Shown here one piece after another: positions 53,113 to 62,277 of a DNA stretch of 64,000 nt. The position numbers were made by a program, and so were the translations under genes. Source of the stretch: Novosphingopyxis sp965218915 (GTDB lineage Bacteria; Pseudomonadota; Alphaproteobacteria; Sphingomonadales; Sphingomonadaceae); NCBI RefSeq assembly GCF_965218915.1, contig NZ_OZ244708.1, positions 124,001-188,000 on the forward strand. The letters are read 5' to 3'. The notes beneath the pieces were generated by a model, which made no database searches, was not told the DNA's origin, and saw only the letters and a program-made list of their open reading frames with translations. The first letter of the stretch is position 1. Each line of letters opens with the position of its first letter.

Positions 53113-54167
53113 AAGAGAAAAATTCCGTTCGTCCCGAGCCTGTCGGAGTCGAAGACGGTGCGCAGCACCAACGACTGCCTTCTTCTCCCCCGAAACAGGA
53201 CAAGGCTTCGACAAGCTCAGCCCGAACGGATTTGGAGGATGAGGGATCGCTCTCCCTCCTCAGCCCTCGCATCCTGTTTCCGTTCCTGATCGTCGCGCTG
53301 ATCTGGGGCGGCACGTGGATCGTGATCCGCGACCAGATCAGCACCGTGCCGCCGACCTGGTCGGTGTGCTACCGCTTCATCATTGCCTCGATCGGCATGA
53401 TGGCGCTTGCCAAACTGCGCGGCCAGCCGCTCCTGCTCCCGCGGTCGGGTCATGTCTGGGCGCTGTGTCTGGGGCTCAGCCAGTTCACGATGAACTTCAA
53501 CTTCGTCTACAATGCCGAGCGCTTCGTCACCTCCGGCCTCGTCGCCACGCTGTTCGCGCTGCTGATGCTGCCCAACGCGCTGCTGGGACGGCTGTTTCTG
53601 GGCCGCAGGCTGGAGCCGAGTTTTTTCGTCGGCACCGCCATCGCCATCGTCGGGGTAGCGCTGCTGTTCGTGCAGGAATATCGCGCAATGCCGGCGAGCG
53701 GGCTGGACGTGCTCTACGGCGTGCTGCTGACCGTCGGCGGCATCCTTTCGGCGTCTGCCGCCAATGTGCTGCAGGCGGCCAGGCGCGTGCAGCTGCTGCC
53801 GCTGCTCACGCTGCTCGCCTGGGCGATGATCTACGGCGTGCTGCTGAACGCAGGCCTCGGGTTCGCCACGGTGGGCATGCCGGTGTTCGATCCGCGGCCA
53901 TCCTATATGGTCGGCATCCTCTATCTCGGCCTGCTCGGCTCGGTCGTCACCTTTCCGCTCTATTTCGGCATCGTGCGCGCGATCGGTCCGGGCAAGGCGG
54001 CCTATAACAGCACCATGGTGCCGGTGGTGGCGATGGGCCTGTCGACCTTGTTCGAGGGCTATCGCTGGTCGCTGCTGGCGGGCGCGGGCGGGGCGATCGC
54101 GATGCTGGGTCTGCTGGTGGCGATGCGCGCGCGGACGCCGAAGACGGCGCGGGTGAGCGCCGGGTAA
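53109..54167 (+). CDS. DMT/EamA family transporter with repeat-derived N terminus
   Basis: Inner-membrane transporter with ten hydrophobic helices in two EamA repeats; FLIVALIWGGTWIVIRDQ opens the first and TMVPVVAMGLSTLFEGYRWS lies in the second. The conserved protein begins only about residue 50. Starting at GTG 53109 (overlapping the ltaE stop) residues 6-41 are translated from a dispersed inverted repeat (53124-53233), giving a hydrophilic leader of 40 or so residues. The alternative is TTG 53232, just after the repeat. Which start is used cannot be decided here; the transport substrate is unknown, but coupling to threonine aldolase hints at amino acids. Confidence 0.82.
   Translation: MKEKNSVRPEPVGVEDGAQHQRLPSSPPKQDKASTSSARTDLEDEGSLSLLSPRILFPFLIVALIWGGTWIVIRDQISTVPPTWSVCYRFIIASIGMMALAKLRGQPLLLPRSGHVWALCLGLSQFTMNFNFVYNAERFVTSGLVATLFALLMLPNALLGRLFLGRRLEPSFFVGTAIAIVGVALLFVQEYRAMPASGLDVLYGVLLTVGGILSASAANVLQAARRVQLLPLLTLLAWAMIYGVLLNAGLGFATVGMPVFDPRPSYMVGILYLGLLGSVVTFPLYFGIVRAIGPGKAAYNSTMVPVVAMGLSTLFEGYRWSLLAGAGGAIAMLGLLVAMRARTPKTARVSAG
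53124..53233. repeat. Dispersed inverted repeat, type A' copy 1, inside a reading frame
   Basis: Ends TCCGTTCG and CGAACGGA are perfect complements; the inner arms CGAGCCTGTCGGAG and CTTCGACAAGCTCAG are related to the type A core. It keeps the transporter frame open, so it may be translated. Confidence 0.75.
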
Positions 54168-54171
54168 ACCC

Positions 54172-54198
54172 AAATCCTCCCCGGAACGGGGAGGATTT
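54172..54198. terminator. Bidirectional terminator between transporter and epimerase genes
   Basis: AAATCCTCCCC and GGGGAGGATTT form an 11-bp perfect stem with a GGAAC loop. It lies directly after the DMT stop and ends at the stop codon of the convergent epimerase gene, with A and T bases at the two sides. Confidence 0.75.
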
Positions 54199-54985
54199 AG
54201 TTGAGCAGCGCCCGCAGCCCCGCCTTGTAGTCCGGATATTGCGGCGCCCAGCCCAGCACGCGTCTCGCCTTGCCGTTTGCGACCCGGCGGTTCTCGGCGT
54301 AGAAACCGCGCGCCATCGGCGAGAGCCCCGCTTCGTCCATCGTCTGCAGCGGCGGCGGTTCCATACCCAGCAGCCGGCAAGCATATTCGGTCACGGCATT
54401 GTGGCTCGCCGGCCGATCGTCGCCGATATTGTAGATACCGGCGGGCGCGTCGAAGCTGGCGATCACGGCGCCGACGATATCGTCCACATGGATACGGCTG
54501 AACATCTGGCCCGGCATATCGATACGGTGCGCCTCACCCGCGCGAACCTTGTCGAGCGCCGAGCGGCCGGGGCCGTAAATGCCGGGCAGGCGGAAGACGC
54601 GAACCCTTTCGTCCAGCGCCAGCCACGCCGCATCGGCCTCCGCGCGGGCCGCGCGCCTGCCGCCGCCGACGGGGGCGCTTTCGTCGACCCAGGCGCCGCC
54701 GGCATCGCCGTAGACGCCGGTGGAGCTGAGATAGCCGATCCATCTGGCGGGGGCGGCGCGCAGCAGTTCATCGTATCGCTCCAGCACCGGATCGCCGCCG
54801 TCCCTGCCGGGCGGGACCGAGGAGAGGATGTGCGTCGCCCGCCCCATCGCCTCGCGCACCGAGGTCCCGCCCTCGAAATCCAGATTGCCGCCGCTGCCGG
54901 TGGCCTCGATCCGCCAGCCATCGGTGCGCAGGCGCTCGGCGAGGCGCGAGGCGGTGTAACCGAGGCCAAAAACGAGCATATTCAT
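54197..54985 (-). CDS. NAD-dependent epimerase/dehydratase-like SDR protein
   Basis: A 262-residue extended/atypical short-chain dehydrogenase. The N-terminal nucleotide motif is VFGLGYTASRLA (GxGxxA-like), a catalytic-like YLSSTGVYGD segment follows, and FRLPGIYGPGRSAL and IHVDDIVGAV are typical of sugar-nucleotide epimerases of the YeeZ type. The classical YxxxK catalytic pair is not clear, so enzyme activity is uncertain. ATG 54985. It shares a hairpin terminator with the convergent transporter and is divergent from pepN. Confidence 0.82.
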   Translation of the reverse strand: MNMLVFGLGYTASRLAERLRTDGWRIEATGSGGNLDFEGGTSVREAMGRATHILSSVPPGRDGGDPVLERYDELLRAAPARWIGYLSSTGVYGDAGGAWVDESAPVGGGRRAARAEADAAWLALDERVRVFRLPGIYGPGRSALDKVRAGEAHRIDMPGQMFSRIHVDDIVGAVIASFDAPAGIYNIGDDRPASHNAVTEYACRLLGMEPPPLQTMDEAGLSPMARGFYAENRRVANGKARRVLGWAPQYPDYKAGLRALLN

Positions 54986-55049
54986 GCGCGCTGGCTACCT
55001 CGAATGATTGCGCTTGGGAACCAATGGCTTCTCTCCTACATCTCCAGGC

Positions 55050-57677
55050 ATGGCCGACGTACAGAAAACCTTCGCCGATGCGCCCACCGTTATCCGGCGG
55101 GAGGATTATCGTCCTCCCGCCTGGCTGGTCCCCGACATCGTGCTCGATTTCGATCTGGGGATCGAGGACACGGTGGTGCACGCGAATCTCAAGGTCGAGC
55201 GCAATCCCGCCGCCGGCGGCCCGGACGATCGAGGAAAGGAGCCGCTGCGCCTGAAGGGCGATGGGATCGAACCCGTCGAAGTGCTGGTCGATGGCGATCG
55301 GATCAACGACTGGCGACTCGAGGGCGGCGATCTCGTGCTGCCGCTGCCCGCAGACGCGCATCACGTCTCGATCACCACCGCGCTGAAACCGTCCGAGAAC
55401 ACGCAGCTGATGGGGCTCTATGCCTCGGGTGGCATGCTGTGCACCCAGTGCGAGGCGGAGGGTTTTCGGCGGATCGCCTTTCACCCCGATCGTCCCGACG
55501 TGCTGTCGCGCTACACCGTGCGCATGGAGGGCGATGCGAAAGCCTTTCCCGTGCTGCTGTCGAATGGCGATCTGGTCGAGGAAGGCGAGACCGACGATGG
55601 CCGCCATTATGCCGTGTGGAACGATCCGCATCTGAAACCCAGCTATCTGTTCGCGCTGGTGGCGGGCGACCTCGTCGCCAACCGCGACAGCTTCACCACC
55701 ATGAACGGGCGTACCGTCGATCTCGGCATTTGGGTCCGAGCAGGCGATCTGGAGCGCACCGGCCACGCGATGACCGCGCTGAAAAACGCGATGAAGTGGG
55801 ACGAGGAGAGCTATGGCCGCGAATATGATCTCGACATTTTCAACATCGTCGCCGTCAGCGATTTCAATATGGGTGCGATGGAGAACAAGGGTCTCAACAT
55901 CTTCAACACGCGCTACATATTGGCCGATCCCGACACCGCGACCGACAATGATTATGACGGTATCGAGGGCGTAGTTGCCCACGAATATTTCCACAACTGG
56001 TCGGGCAACCGCATCACCTGCCGCGACTGGTTCCAGCTGAGCCTGAAAGAGGGCTTCACCGTGCTGCGCGACCAGCAGTTCAGCGCCGATATGGGCTCCG
56101 CGCCGGTCAAGCGGATCGAGGATGTGCGCATCCTGCGCGCCGCGCAGTTCCCCGAGGACGGCGGCCCGCTCGCCCATCCGATCCGCCCCGACAGCTATAT
56201 GGAAATCTCGAATTTCTACACCGCGACCGTCTACAACAAGGGCGCCGAGGTCATCCGCATGATGCTGACCATGATCGGCGCGGATCGCTTTCGCCGGGGC
56301 ACCGATCTCTATTTCGACCGCCATGACGGCGAGGCCGCAACCTGCGAGGACTTTATCACGTCCATCGAAGACGGCGGCGACGTCGACCTGACCCAGTTCC
56401 GCCGCTGGTACCGCGAGGCGGGTACGCCGCATGTCGCCGCCACGCTGAGCCATGAGGGCAAAACCGCCACCTTGCAGCTCTCGCAGACCAAAAGCGCGGG
56501 CACCGAGGCGCCGGAGCCGAGCGCAATGGTGATCCCGCTGCGCATCGCGCTGTTCGACCGCGCGACCGGAAAGAATGTGCGCGAGGAGTTGGTGATGCTC
56601 GAGGCGGCCGAAAAATCGGTCAGCTTCGAGGGTTTCGCGCAGGCCCCGGTGCTGTCGATCAACCGTGGGTTCTCCGCACCGGTCATCCTCGACAACCGCC
56701 GCGATCCGGCGGACCTCGCCTTTTTGTCGGCACATGACGACGATCCGTTTGCGCGGTTCGAGGCGATGCAGCAGCTGATGATCGACCATCTGGTCGGCGC
56801 GGTTTCCGGCGATCAGGGTGACGGCGATAGCGGCAACGAGCAGTTGATCGTCGATTCGATCGCCGCCGCGCTCGACGAGGACGGCATCGACCGCGCCTTC
56901 CTCGCCGAAATGGTGCAGCCGCCCGCCGAAAGCTTTCTGGGCGAGCAGATGCTGGTGATCGATCCCGCCGCGATCCATGACGAGCGGGCAAAGCTGCGCC
57001 AGGGAATCGCGGTGAAGCTGAAGGACCGCTGGCAGGCGCATTATGGTGCCTGCTCCGTCATTCCGTTTTCGCTGGAGCCGGAGGCGCGCGCCGCGCGGCG
57101 GCTGCAGTCGGTGGCGCTATCCTATCTCGCCGCCGCCGACGAGGATGCCGCCGCGGAGCTGGCGTTCGCGCAGTTCGAGCGCGCCGACAATATGACCCAG
57201 CGCCTGTCCGCGCTGGCCACGCTGTCGCATGGCACATCGGACAAGCGCGAGGCGGCGCTGGACATTTTCTACAACCGCTACCGCGGCGATGCGCTGGTGC
57301 TCGACAAATGGTTCGGGCTGCAGGCCTTGTCCTTGCGCGGCGACACGCTGGAGGCGGTCAAGACGCTCAGCCAGCATCCGGACTTCACGCTGAAAAACCC
57401 CAACCGCATCCGCTCGCTCTACGGCAGTTTCACGGCGAACCAGGTGCGCTTCCACGATGAAAGCGGCGAGGGCTACCGGATGCTCGCCGATCTGATCCTG
57501 ACGCTCGATGGGCAGAACGCGCAATTGGCGGCGCGCTTCGTGCCGACATTGGGTCGCTGGCGACGGTTCGAGGAAAAACGCTCGGGGTTGATGAAGGCGG
57601 AGCTGGAACGGATCGCGGACAAGGAAGGGCTGTCCAAGGACACGAGCGAGCAGGTGCTGAAGAGTTTGGGGCGTTAG
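55050..57677 (+). CDS. pepN: Aminopeptidase N (M1 family)
   Basis: Zinc aminopeptidase of 875 residues, the normal length of the E. coli PepN type. The N-terminal beta domain is followed by the catalytic domain with the exopeptidase motif GAMENKGLNIFN, the zinc site VVAHEYFHNWSGNRIT (HExxH) and the distal Glu in LKEGFTVLRDQQF, and then C-terminal helical repeats. ATG 55050 starts the conserved sequence; the TTG at 55008 is less likely. It takes part in cytoplasmic peptide turnover along with the nearby oligopeptidase B and aminopeptidase P. Confidence 0.96.
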   Translation: MADVQKTFADAPTVIRREDYRPPAWLVPDIVLDFDLGIEDTVVHANLKVERNPAAGGPDDRGKEPLRLKGDGIEPVEVLVDGDRINDWRLEGGDLVLPLPADAHHVSITTALKPSENTQLMGLYASGGMLCTQCEAEGFRRIAFHPDRPDVLSRYTVRMEGDAKAFPVLLSNGDLVEEGETDDGRHYAVWNDPHLKPSYLFALVAGDLVANRDSFTTMNGRTVDLGIWVRAGDLERTGHAMTALKNAMKWDEESYGREYDLDIFNIVAVSDFNMGAMENKGLNIFNTRYILADPDTATDNDYDGIEGVVAHEYFHNWSGNRITCRDWFQLSLKEGFTVLRDQQFSADMGSAPVKRIEDVRILRAAQFPEDGGPLAHPIRPDSYMEISNFYTATVYNKGAEVIRMMLTMIGADRFRRGTDLYFDRHDGEAATCEDFITSIEDGGDVDLTQFRRWYREAGTPHVAATLSHEGKTATLQLSQTKSAGTEAPEPSAMVIPLRIALFDRATGKNVREELVMLEAAEKSVSFEGFAQAPVLSINRGFSAPVILDNRRDPADLAFLSAHDDDPFARFEAMQQLMIDHLVGAVSGDQGDGDSGNEQLIVDSIAAALDEDGIDRAFLAEMVQPPAESFLGEQMLVIDPAAIHDERAKLRQGIAVKLKDRWQAHYGACSVIPFSLEPEARAARRLQSVALSYLAAADEDAAAELAFAQFERADNMTQRLSALATLSHGTSDKREAALDIFYNRYRGDALVLDKWFGLQALSLRGDTLEAVKTLSQHPDFTLKNPNRIRSLYGSFTANQVRFHDESGEGYRMLADLILTLDGQNAQLAARFVPTLGRWRRFEEKRSGLMKAELERIADKEGLSKDTSEQVLKSLGR

Positions 57678-57743
57678 GGGGTCTCGCCCTGAAAGAACCA
57701 ATGGGTTGGGGTTCAGGACTTAGCTCACCGAACAGCATTTACC

Positions 57744-57838
57744 TCCGTTCGCCCTGAGCTTGTCGAAGGGCTGTACTTTCTCCCTCGCAACCTTGAAAAA
57801 AGAAGGACAATGCTTCGACAAGCTCAGTACGAACGGAT
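57744..57838. repeat. Dispersed inverted repeat, type A' copy 2
   Basis: Ends TCCGTTCG and CGAACGGA are perfect complements; arms CCCTGAGCTTGTCGAAGGG and GCTTCGACAAGCTCAG pair over most of their length. It fills the pepN-pgeF gap and ends 27 bases before the pgeF start. Confidence 0.8.
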
Positions 57839-57864
57839 GTGCGGTTGGATCGCTAAGGGGCCAT

Positions 57865-58629
57865 ATGATCGACATCGAAACCGCCTCTCCTCTCACTCCC
57901 GTCCCGCACGGCTTTCTCGGGCGCACCGGGGGCGTATCGAACGGCCTGTACCGCGATCTCAACGTCGGCGTCGGTTCCGATGACGATGCGCTCGCCATTG
58001 CCGAGAATCGCAGGCTCGCGGCGCAGGCCATCATCGCGGACGCGCCGCTGCAGACCGTCTACCAGGTGCACGGCGCCGACGTGGTGACGCTGGACGGCCC
58101 GCTGCCTGCCGACGCGCGGCTGCGCGCCGATGCGATGGTCACCGCCACGCCTGGCCTGCTCATCGGCATCCTCACCGCCGATTGCGCGCCGGTGTTGCTG
58201 GCGGATGCTGAGGCGGGCGTGGTCGGCGCGGCACATGCGGGATGGAAGGGCGCGCTTACCGGCGTGACCGATGCCGCCATCGCGGCGATGGAGGCGCTCG
58301 GCGCGGACCGCGGGCGGATCGCGGCGGCCGTCGGCCCGTGCATCGCGCAGGCCAGCTACGAGGTGGACGAGGGCTTTTACCGCCGCTTCTGCGAGGCGGA
58401 CGAGGCGAATGACGGCTTCTTCGCACCCGGCAAGGAGCATCATCACCGGTTCGATTTGGAAGGCTATGTCGCCGCGCGGCTGGCGGCGGCAGGGGTACGG
58501 CAGGTCGCCTGCCTCGGCCGCGACACTTACCGGCTCGAAGACCGTTATTTCAGCTATCGCCGCGCGACCCATCGCGGCGAACCCGATTACGGGCGACAGA
58601 TATCGCTGATCGGGCTGGCCGCGCGCTAA
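57865..58629 (+). CDS. pgeF: PgeF/YfiH laccase-domain protein (peptidoglycan editing factor)
   Basis: A 254-residue copper/zinc-binding protein of the DUF152 family, known as a UDP-MurNAc-L-Ser editing factor in E. coli and as a purine nucleoside phosphorylase/adenosine deaminase in other studies. Key motifs are GFLGRTGGVSNG, VYQVHGADVV with a metal His, LTADCAPVLLAD (metal Cys), AAHAGWKGALTGV (metal His) and VGPCIAQASYEV. ATG 57865 has AAGGGG upstream; the frame further upstream lies in a repeat. Confidence 0.93.
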   Translation: MIDIETASPLTPVPHGFLGRTGGVSNGLYRDLNVGVGSDDDALAIAENRRLAAQAIIADAPLQTVYQVHGADVVTLDGPLPADARLRADAMVTATPGLLIGILTADCAPVLLADAEAGVVGAAHAGWKGALTGVTDAAIAAMEALGADRGRIAAAVGPCIAQASYEVDEGFYRRFCEADEANDGFFAPGKEHHHRFDLEGYVAARLAAAGVRQVACLGRDTYRLEDRYFSYRRATHRGEPDYGRQISLIGLAAR

Positions 58630-58892
58630 GCGGCGGGAAAGCACTGGAAATGTAGGATTTTGTCTGCCAGCCTTCCTTGCATGATCGCCACCAAACATTT
58701 TCTTACAATGACGGAAAGGATGGTCCGCTCCTGCCCAATTCGCCCTGCCATTTTTCTCCCCCTGGACAGTGTGAAGCGTGTGAAGCTGGCCCGGCGCTGC
58801 CGCCGTTGTCCTTGCACGCGACAGGCTCTACATGGCGGCATGGCCGCGGCCCTCCGGCCTTGCGGCACCGCCAACCCAAGGAGTTCGCCACG

Positions 58893-60224
58893 ATGAGCGA
58901 CCAGAACGAGAACCCGCCGCTCGGCGCGATGACCCCGCGCCGCAAACCCAAGCCCCATGTCGAGGAAATCGGCGGACGCAAACTCAAGCCGTCCACGCTG
59001 ATGATGGGCCACGGCTTCGATCCCAAGCTGTCCGAAGGCTCGCTGAAACCGCCGATCTTCCTCACCTCCACCTTCGCGTTCGAAAGCGCGGCGGCGGGCA
59101 AGCGCCATTTCGAAGGCATCACCGGCAAGCGCCCGGGCGGCGCCGAAGGCCTGGTCTATTCGCGCTTCAACAACCCCAACCAGGAGATCGTCGAGGATCG
59201 GCTGAGCGTATGGGAGGAAGCCGAGGACGCGCTGGTCTTCTCCAGCGGCATGTCGGCCATCGCCACGACCATGCTGGCGCTGGTCCGGCAGAACGACGTG
59301 ATCGTGCACAGCGGGCCGCTCTACGCGGCGACCGAGACGCTGATCGCCAAGATCCTCTCCAAATTCGGCATAACCTTTTTGGACTTCCCGGCCGGCGCGA
59401 CGCCGGAAGACATCGAGGCGATGCTACAAAAGGCGAGGGACATCGCCGACGAGAAGGGGTCCAAGGTGGCGCTGGTCTATCTGGAGAGCCCGGCCAACCC
59501 GACCAACGCGCTGGTGGATATCGAAGGCGTGGCCAAGGCGCGCACCAACGTGTTCGGCGACGGCGAGGATCGTCCGCCGGTTGCGATCGACAACACTTTT
59601 TTGGGGCCGCTGTGGCAGAAGCCGCTCGACCACGGCGCGGACATCGTCATCTACTCGCTCACGAAATACGTCGGTGGGCACAGCGATCTCGTCGCCGGCG
59701 CGGTGCTGGGAGACAAGCGCTGGCTCGATCCGATCCGCGCCATGCGCAACACCATCGGCACCATCTCCGATCCCAACACCGCCTGGATGCTGCTCAGGAG
59801 CCTTGAGACGGTCGAGCTGCGCATGACCCGCGCCGGTGAGAACGCGGCAAAAGTCTGCGCTTTCCTGAAAGGACATCCCAAGGTCGAGGGGCTGGGCTAT
59901 CTCGGCATCATCGACGATCCGCGCCAGCAGGATATCTACGAGCGCCATTGCCTGGGTGCGGGCTCCACCTTTTCCGTCTTCATCAAGGGCGGCGAGGAGG
60001 AGAGCTTCCGTTTTCTCGACAATCTCAAGATCGCCAAGCTGGCGGTAAGCCTCGGCGGCACCGAGACGCTGGCCAGCCATCCGGCGGCGATGACGCATAT
60101 TTCGGTGTCCGACGAGCGCAAGGCGGCGCTCGGCATCACCGACAATCTGGTGCGCATCTCGATCGGCGTGGAGGACGCGGACGATCTGATCGCCGATTTC
60201 GAACAGGCGCTCGCCGCCGTCTAG
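58893..60224 (+). CDS. Cystathionine gamma-synthase family PLP enzyme
   Basis: A 443-residue enzyme of the Cys/Met-metabolism PLP family. Features are YSRFNNPNQEIVEDRL, the PLP-stacking region HSGPLYAATETL, VALVYLESPANPTNALVDIE, the Asp in VAIDNTFLGPLWQKPL and the Schiff-base Lys258 in YSLTKYVGGHSDL. It could act as cystathionine gamma-synthase, O-acetylhomoserine sulfhydrylase or methionine gamma-lyase; these are not separable by motif. ATG 58893 has AAGGAG ten bases upstream. The 263-base leader has a tandem 9-base repeat (GTGTGAAGC twice, 58769-58786), and I saw no riboswitch in it. Confidence 0.88.
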   Translation: MSDQNENPPLGAMTPRRKPKPHVEEIGGRKLKPSTLMMGHGFDPKLSEGSLKPPIFLTSTFAFESAAAGKRHFEGITGKRPGGAEGLVYSRFNNPNQEIVEDRLSVWEEAEDALVFSSGMSAIATTMLALVRQNDVIVHSGPLYAATETLIAKILSKFGITFLDFPAGATPEDIEAMLQKARDIADEKGSKVALVYLESPANPTNALVDIEGVAKARTNVFGDGEDRPPVAIDNTFLGPLWQKPLDHGADIVIYSLTKYVGGHSDLVAGAVLGDKRWLDPIRAMRNTIGTISDPNTAWMLLRSLETVELRMTRAGENAAKVCAFLKGHPKVEGLGYLGIIDDPRQQDIYERHCLGAGSTFSVFIKGGEEESFRFLDNLKIAKLAVSLGGTETLASHPAAMTHISVSDERKAALGITDNLVRISIGVEDADDLIADFEQALAAV

Positions 60225-60289
60225 GGTCAGGGCCCTAGCCACGGTTTGGCGCTTGTGCGGAGCCGCTTAATCGTTCAATTGCGGGGACA

Positions 60290-61399
60290 ATGAGCCTGCA
60301 AGCGGACTTTGAGGAACGGCGAGGAGAGGACGGCCGCGAGCTCGCCTTCACCGGAAGCCTGTCGATCGCGCAGATCGGCGGCCTGTCCCGGCGCCTGCGC
60401 GACGTGGGCGACGACATCGCGGTGCTCGACATCTCCGACATCGAGCATCTCGACACCGTTGGGGCCTGGCTGCTCGTGCGCACGTCGCGCGACAGCGGGG
60501 CCGAGATCGTCGGGGGCGACGAGGATGCGCGCGATCTGATCGAGGAAGTCCGCCGCGCCGACGAGCCGGTCGAGCTGGAACGTGCCGAACCCCCACCCTT
60601 CCGCAAGATGCTGGAGGAGGTCGGCGAAGCGACGATTTTCGGCGTCACCAGCGTCGTCGGGCTGGTCGGCTTCTTCGGGCAGACGGTCCTGGCATTGGGC
60701 CACCTGCTCGCCCATCCCGGCCGCATTCGCTGGAACGCGCTGATCCAGCGCTTCGATGTGGTCGGCGTGCGCGCGCTGGCCATCGTCGGGCTGATGAGCT
60801 TTCTCATCGGCATCGTCATCGCGCAGCAGGGCGCGGTGCAGCTGCGGGCCTTTGGCGCCGAGATCTTCACCATCAACCTGGTCGGGCGCCTTACCTTGCG
60901 CGAGCTCGGCGTGCTGATGACCGCGATCATGGTCGCGGGCCGCTCGGGCAGCGCCTTCGCCGCGCAGATCGGCACCATGAAGCTGACCGAGGAGGTGGAC
61001 GCGATGCGCACCATCGGCGTCTCCCCGATGGAAGCGCTCGTATTGCCGCGCGTGATCGCCACCATCGTGATGATGCCGCTGCTCACGGTCTATGCCTCGA
61101 TCGTCGCGATCGTCGGCGGCGGCCTGCTGTGCTGGATCGGTCTGGATATACCGCCCGCGACCTTCATCTCGCGGCTGCGCGAGGTGACGCCGATCACCGA
61201 TCTCTACATCGCGCTGATCAAGGCGCCGGTGTTCGGCGCGGTCGTCGCCTTGTCGGGCTGCTTCCAGGGCCTGCAGGTAGAAAACGACGCCGAGCAGGTC
61301 GGCCTCAAGACAACGGCGGCGGTGGTGCAGGCCATTTTCGTGGTCATCGTGATGGATGCCTTTTTCGCCGTATTCTTCAGCGCGTTGGGCTGGGTATGA
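60290..61399 (+). CDS. mlaE: MlaE-type ABC transporter permease with N-terminal STAS domain
   Basis: Inner-membrane permease of the Mla/MCE lipid transport system; 369 residues. Residues 1-100 form an MlaB-like STAS domain (ELAFTGSLSIAQI, VLDISDIEHLDTVGAWLLV) fused to the MlaE permease (about 115-369), which carries IVGLMSFLIGIVIAQQGAVQ, ELGVLMTAIMVAGRSGSAFA and EVDAMRTIGVSPMEALVLPR. In E. coli the STAS protein MlaB is a separate subunit. The stop overlaps mlaF (61396-61399). It maintains outer-membrane lipid asymmetry or transports related lipids. Confidence 0.95.
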   Translation: MSLQADFEERRGEDGRELAFTGSLSIAQIGGLSRRLRDVGDDIAVLDISDIEHLDTVGAWLLVRTSRDSGAEIVGGDEDARDLIEEVRRADEPVELERAEPPPFRKMLEEVGEATIFGVTSVVGLVGFFGQTVLALGHLLAHPGRIRWNALIQRFDVVGVRALAIVGLMSFLIGIVIAQQGAVQLRAFGAEIFTINLVGRLTLRELGVLMTAIMVAGRSGSAFAAQIGTMKLTEEVDAMRTIGVSPMEALVLPRVIATIVMMPLLTVYASIVAIVGGGLLCWIGLDIPPATFISRLREVTPITDLYIALIKAPVFGAVVALSGCFQGLQVENDAEQVGLKTTAAVVQAIFVVIVMDAFFAVFFSALGWV

Positions 61400-62268
61400 C
61401 AAAGTCGAGCTCTCGCATCCCCGAGACGGTGATCCAGGTCCGCGGCCTGGTGAACAGCTTCGGCGAGCAGGTGATCCATCAGGATCTGGATCTCGACGTC
61501 TGCCGCGGCGAAATCCTGGGCGTCGTCGGCGGGTCGGGCACCGGCAAATCGGTGCTGATGCGCTCGATCATCGGGCTGCAGATCCCCGATCGCGGCGAGA
61601 TCAAGGTGTTCGGCCACAACATGCTCGGCGAGGACGAATCCGATGTGCAGGAGGAGGGCACCGAGGCGCAGGACGTGCGCAAGCGCTGGGGCGTGCTGTT
61701 CCAGGGCGGCGCGCTGTTCTCCACGCTGACCGTGGCCGAGAACGTCCAGGTGCCCTTGCGCGAATTCTACCCCGATTTCACCCAGCGCCTGCTCGACGAG
61801 CTGGCGCGCTACAAGATCAACCTGGTCGGTCTGCCTTCCGAAGCGGCCAACAAATACCCATCCGAACTGTCGGGCGGCATGCGGAAGCGCGCGGGTCTCG
61901 CCCGGGCGCTGGCGATGGACCCAGACCTGTTGTTTCTCGACGAACCCACCGCCGGGCTCGATCCGATCGGCGCGGCCAAGTTCGACGAGCTCACCCGCAG
62001 CCTGCAGGATACCTTGGGCTTTACGGTATTTTTGATCACTCATGACCTCGATACGCTGCATGCGATCTGCGACCGGGTGGCGGTGCTCGCGGACAAGCGG
62101 GTCATCGCCACCGGCACGATCGACGAGCTGATCAAGCTCGATCACCCATGGATCACCGAATATTTCACCGGACCGCGCGGCCGCGCCGCGACGGACGCAC
62201 AGCGCAAGCATGCGGGTCACGCCGCGGATCAGAAGGCGATGGACACCGCCATCGAAGGCAAGGCATAA
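61396..62268 (+). CDS. mlaF: MlaF-type ABC transporter ATP-binding protein
   Basis: ATPase of the lipid transporter, 290 residues. Walker A is VVGGSGTGKSVLMRS, the Q-loop is in GVLFQGGALFSTLTV, the signature is ELSGGMRKRAGLARAL, Walker B is LLFLDEPTAGLDPIG and the switch His is in LITHDLDTL. An insertion of about 10 charged residues follows the first strand pair (EDESDVQEEGTEAQDV). ATG 61396 overlaps mlaE by four bases; mlaD follows after nine bases. Confidence 0.95.
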   Translation: MTKSSSRIPETVIQVRGLVNSFGEQVIHQDLDLDVCRGEILGVVGGSGTGKSVLMRSIIGLQIPDRGEIKVFGHNMLGEDESDVQEEGTEAQDVRKRWGVLFQGGALFSTLTVAENVQVPLREFYPDFTQRLLDELARYKINLVGLPSEAANKYPSELSGGMRKRAGLARALAMDPDLLFLDEPTAGLDPIGAAKFDELTRSLQDTLGFTVFLITHDLDTLHAICDRVAVLADKRVIATGTIDELIKLDHPWITEYFTGPRGRAATDAQRKHAGHAADQKAMDTAIEGKA

Positions 62269-62277
62269 GGCAAAGCG

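Noticed and set aside
54768..57041. A 757-codon minus-strand open frame
   Set aside because: Fully antisense to aminopeptidase N, whose HEYFH and GAMEN motifs are clear.
58630..58892. A SAM-responsive riboswitch before the cystathionine gamma-synthase family gene
   Set aside because: I could not find the conserved core or pseudoknot pattern of SAM-II or similar aptamers in this leader.
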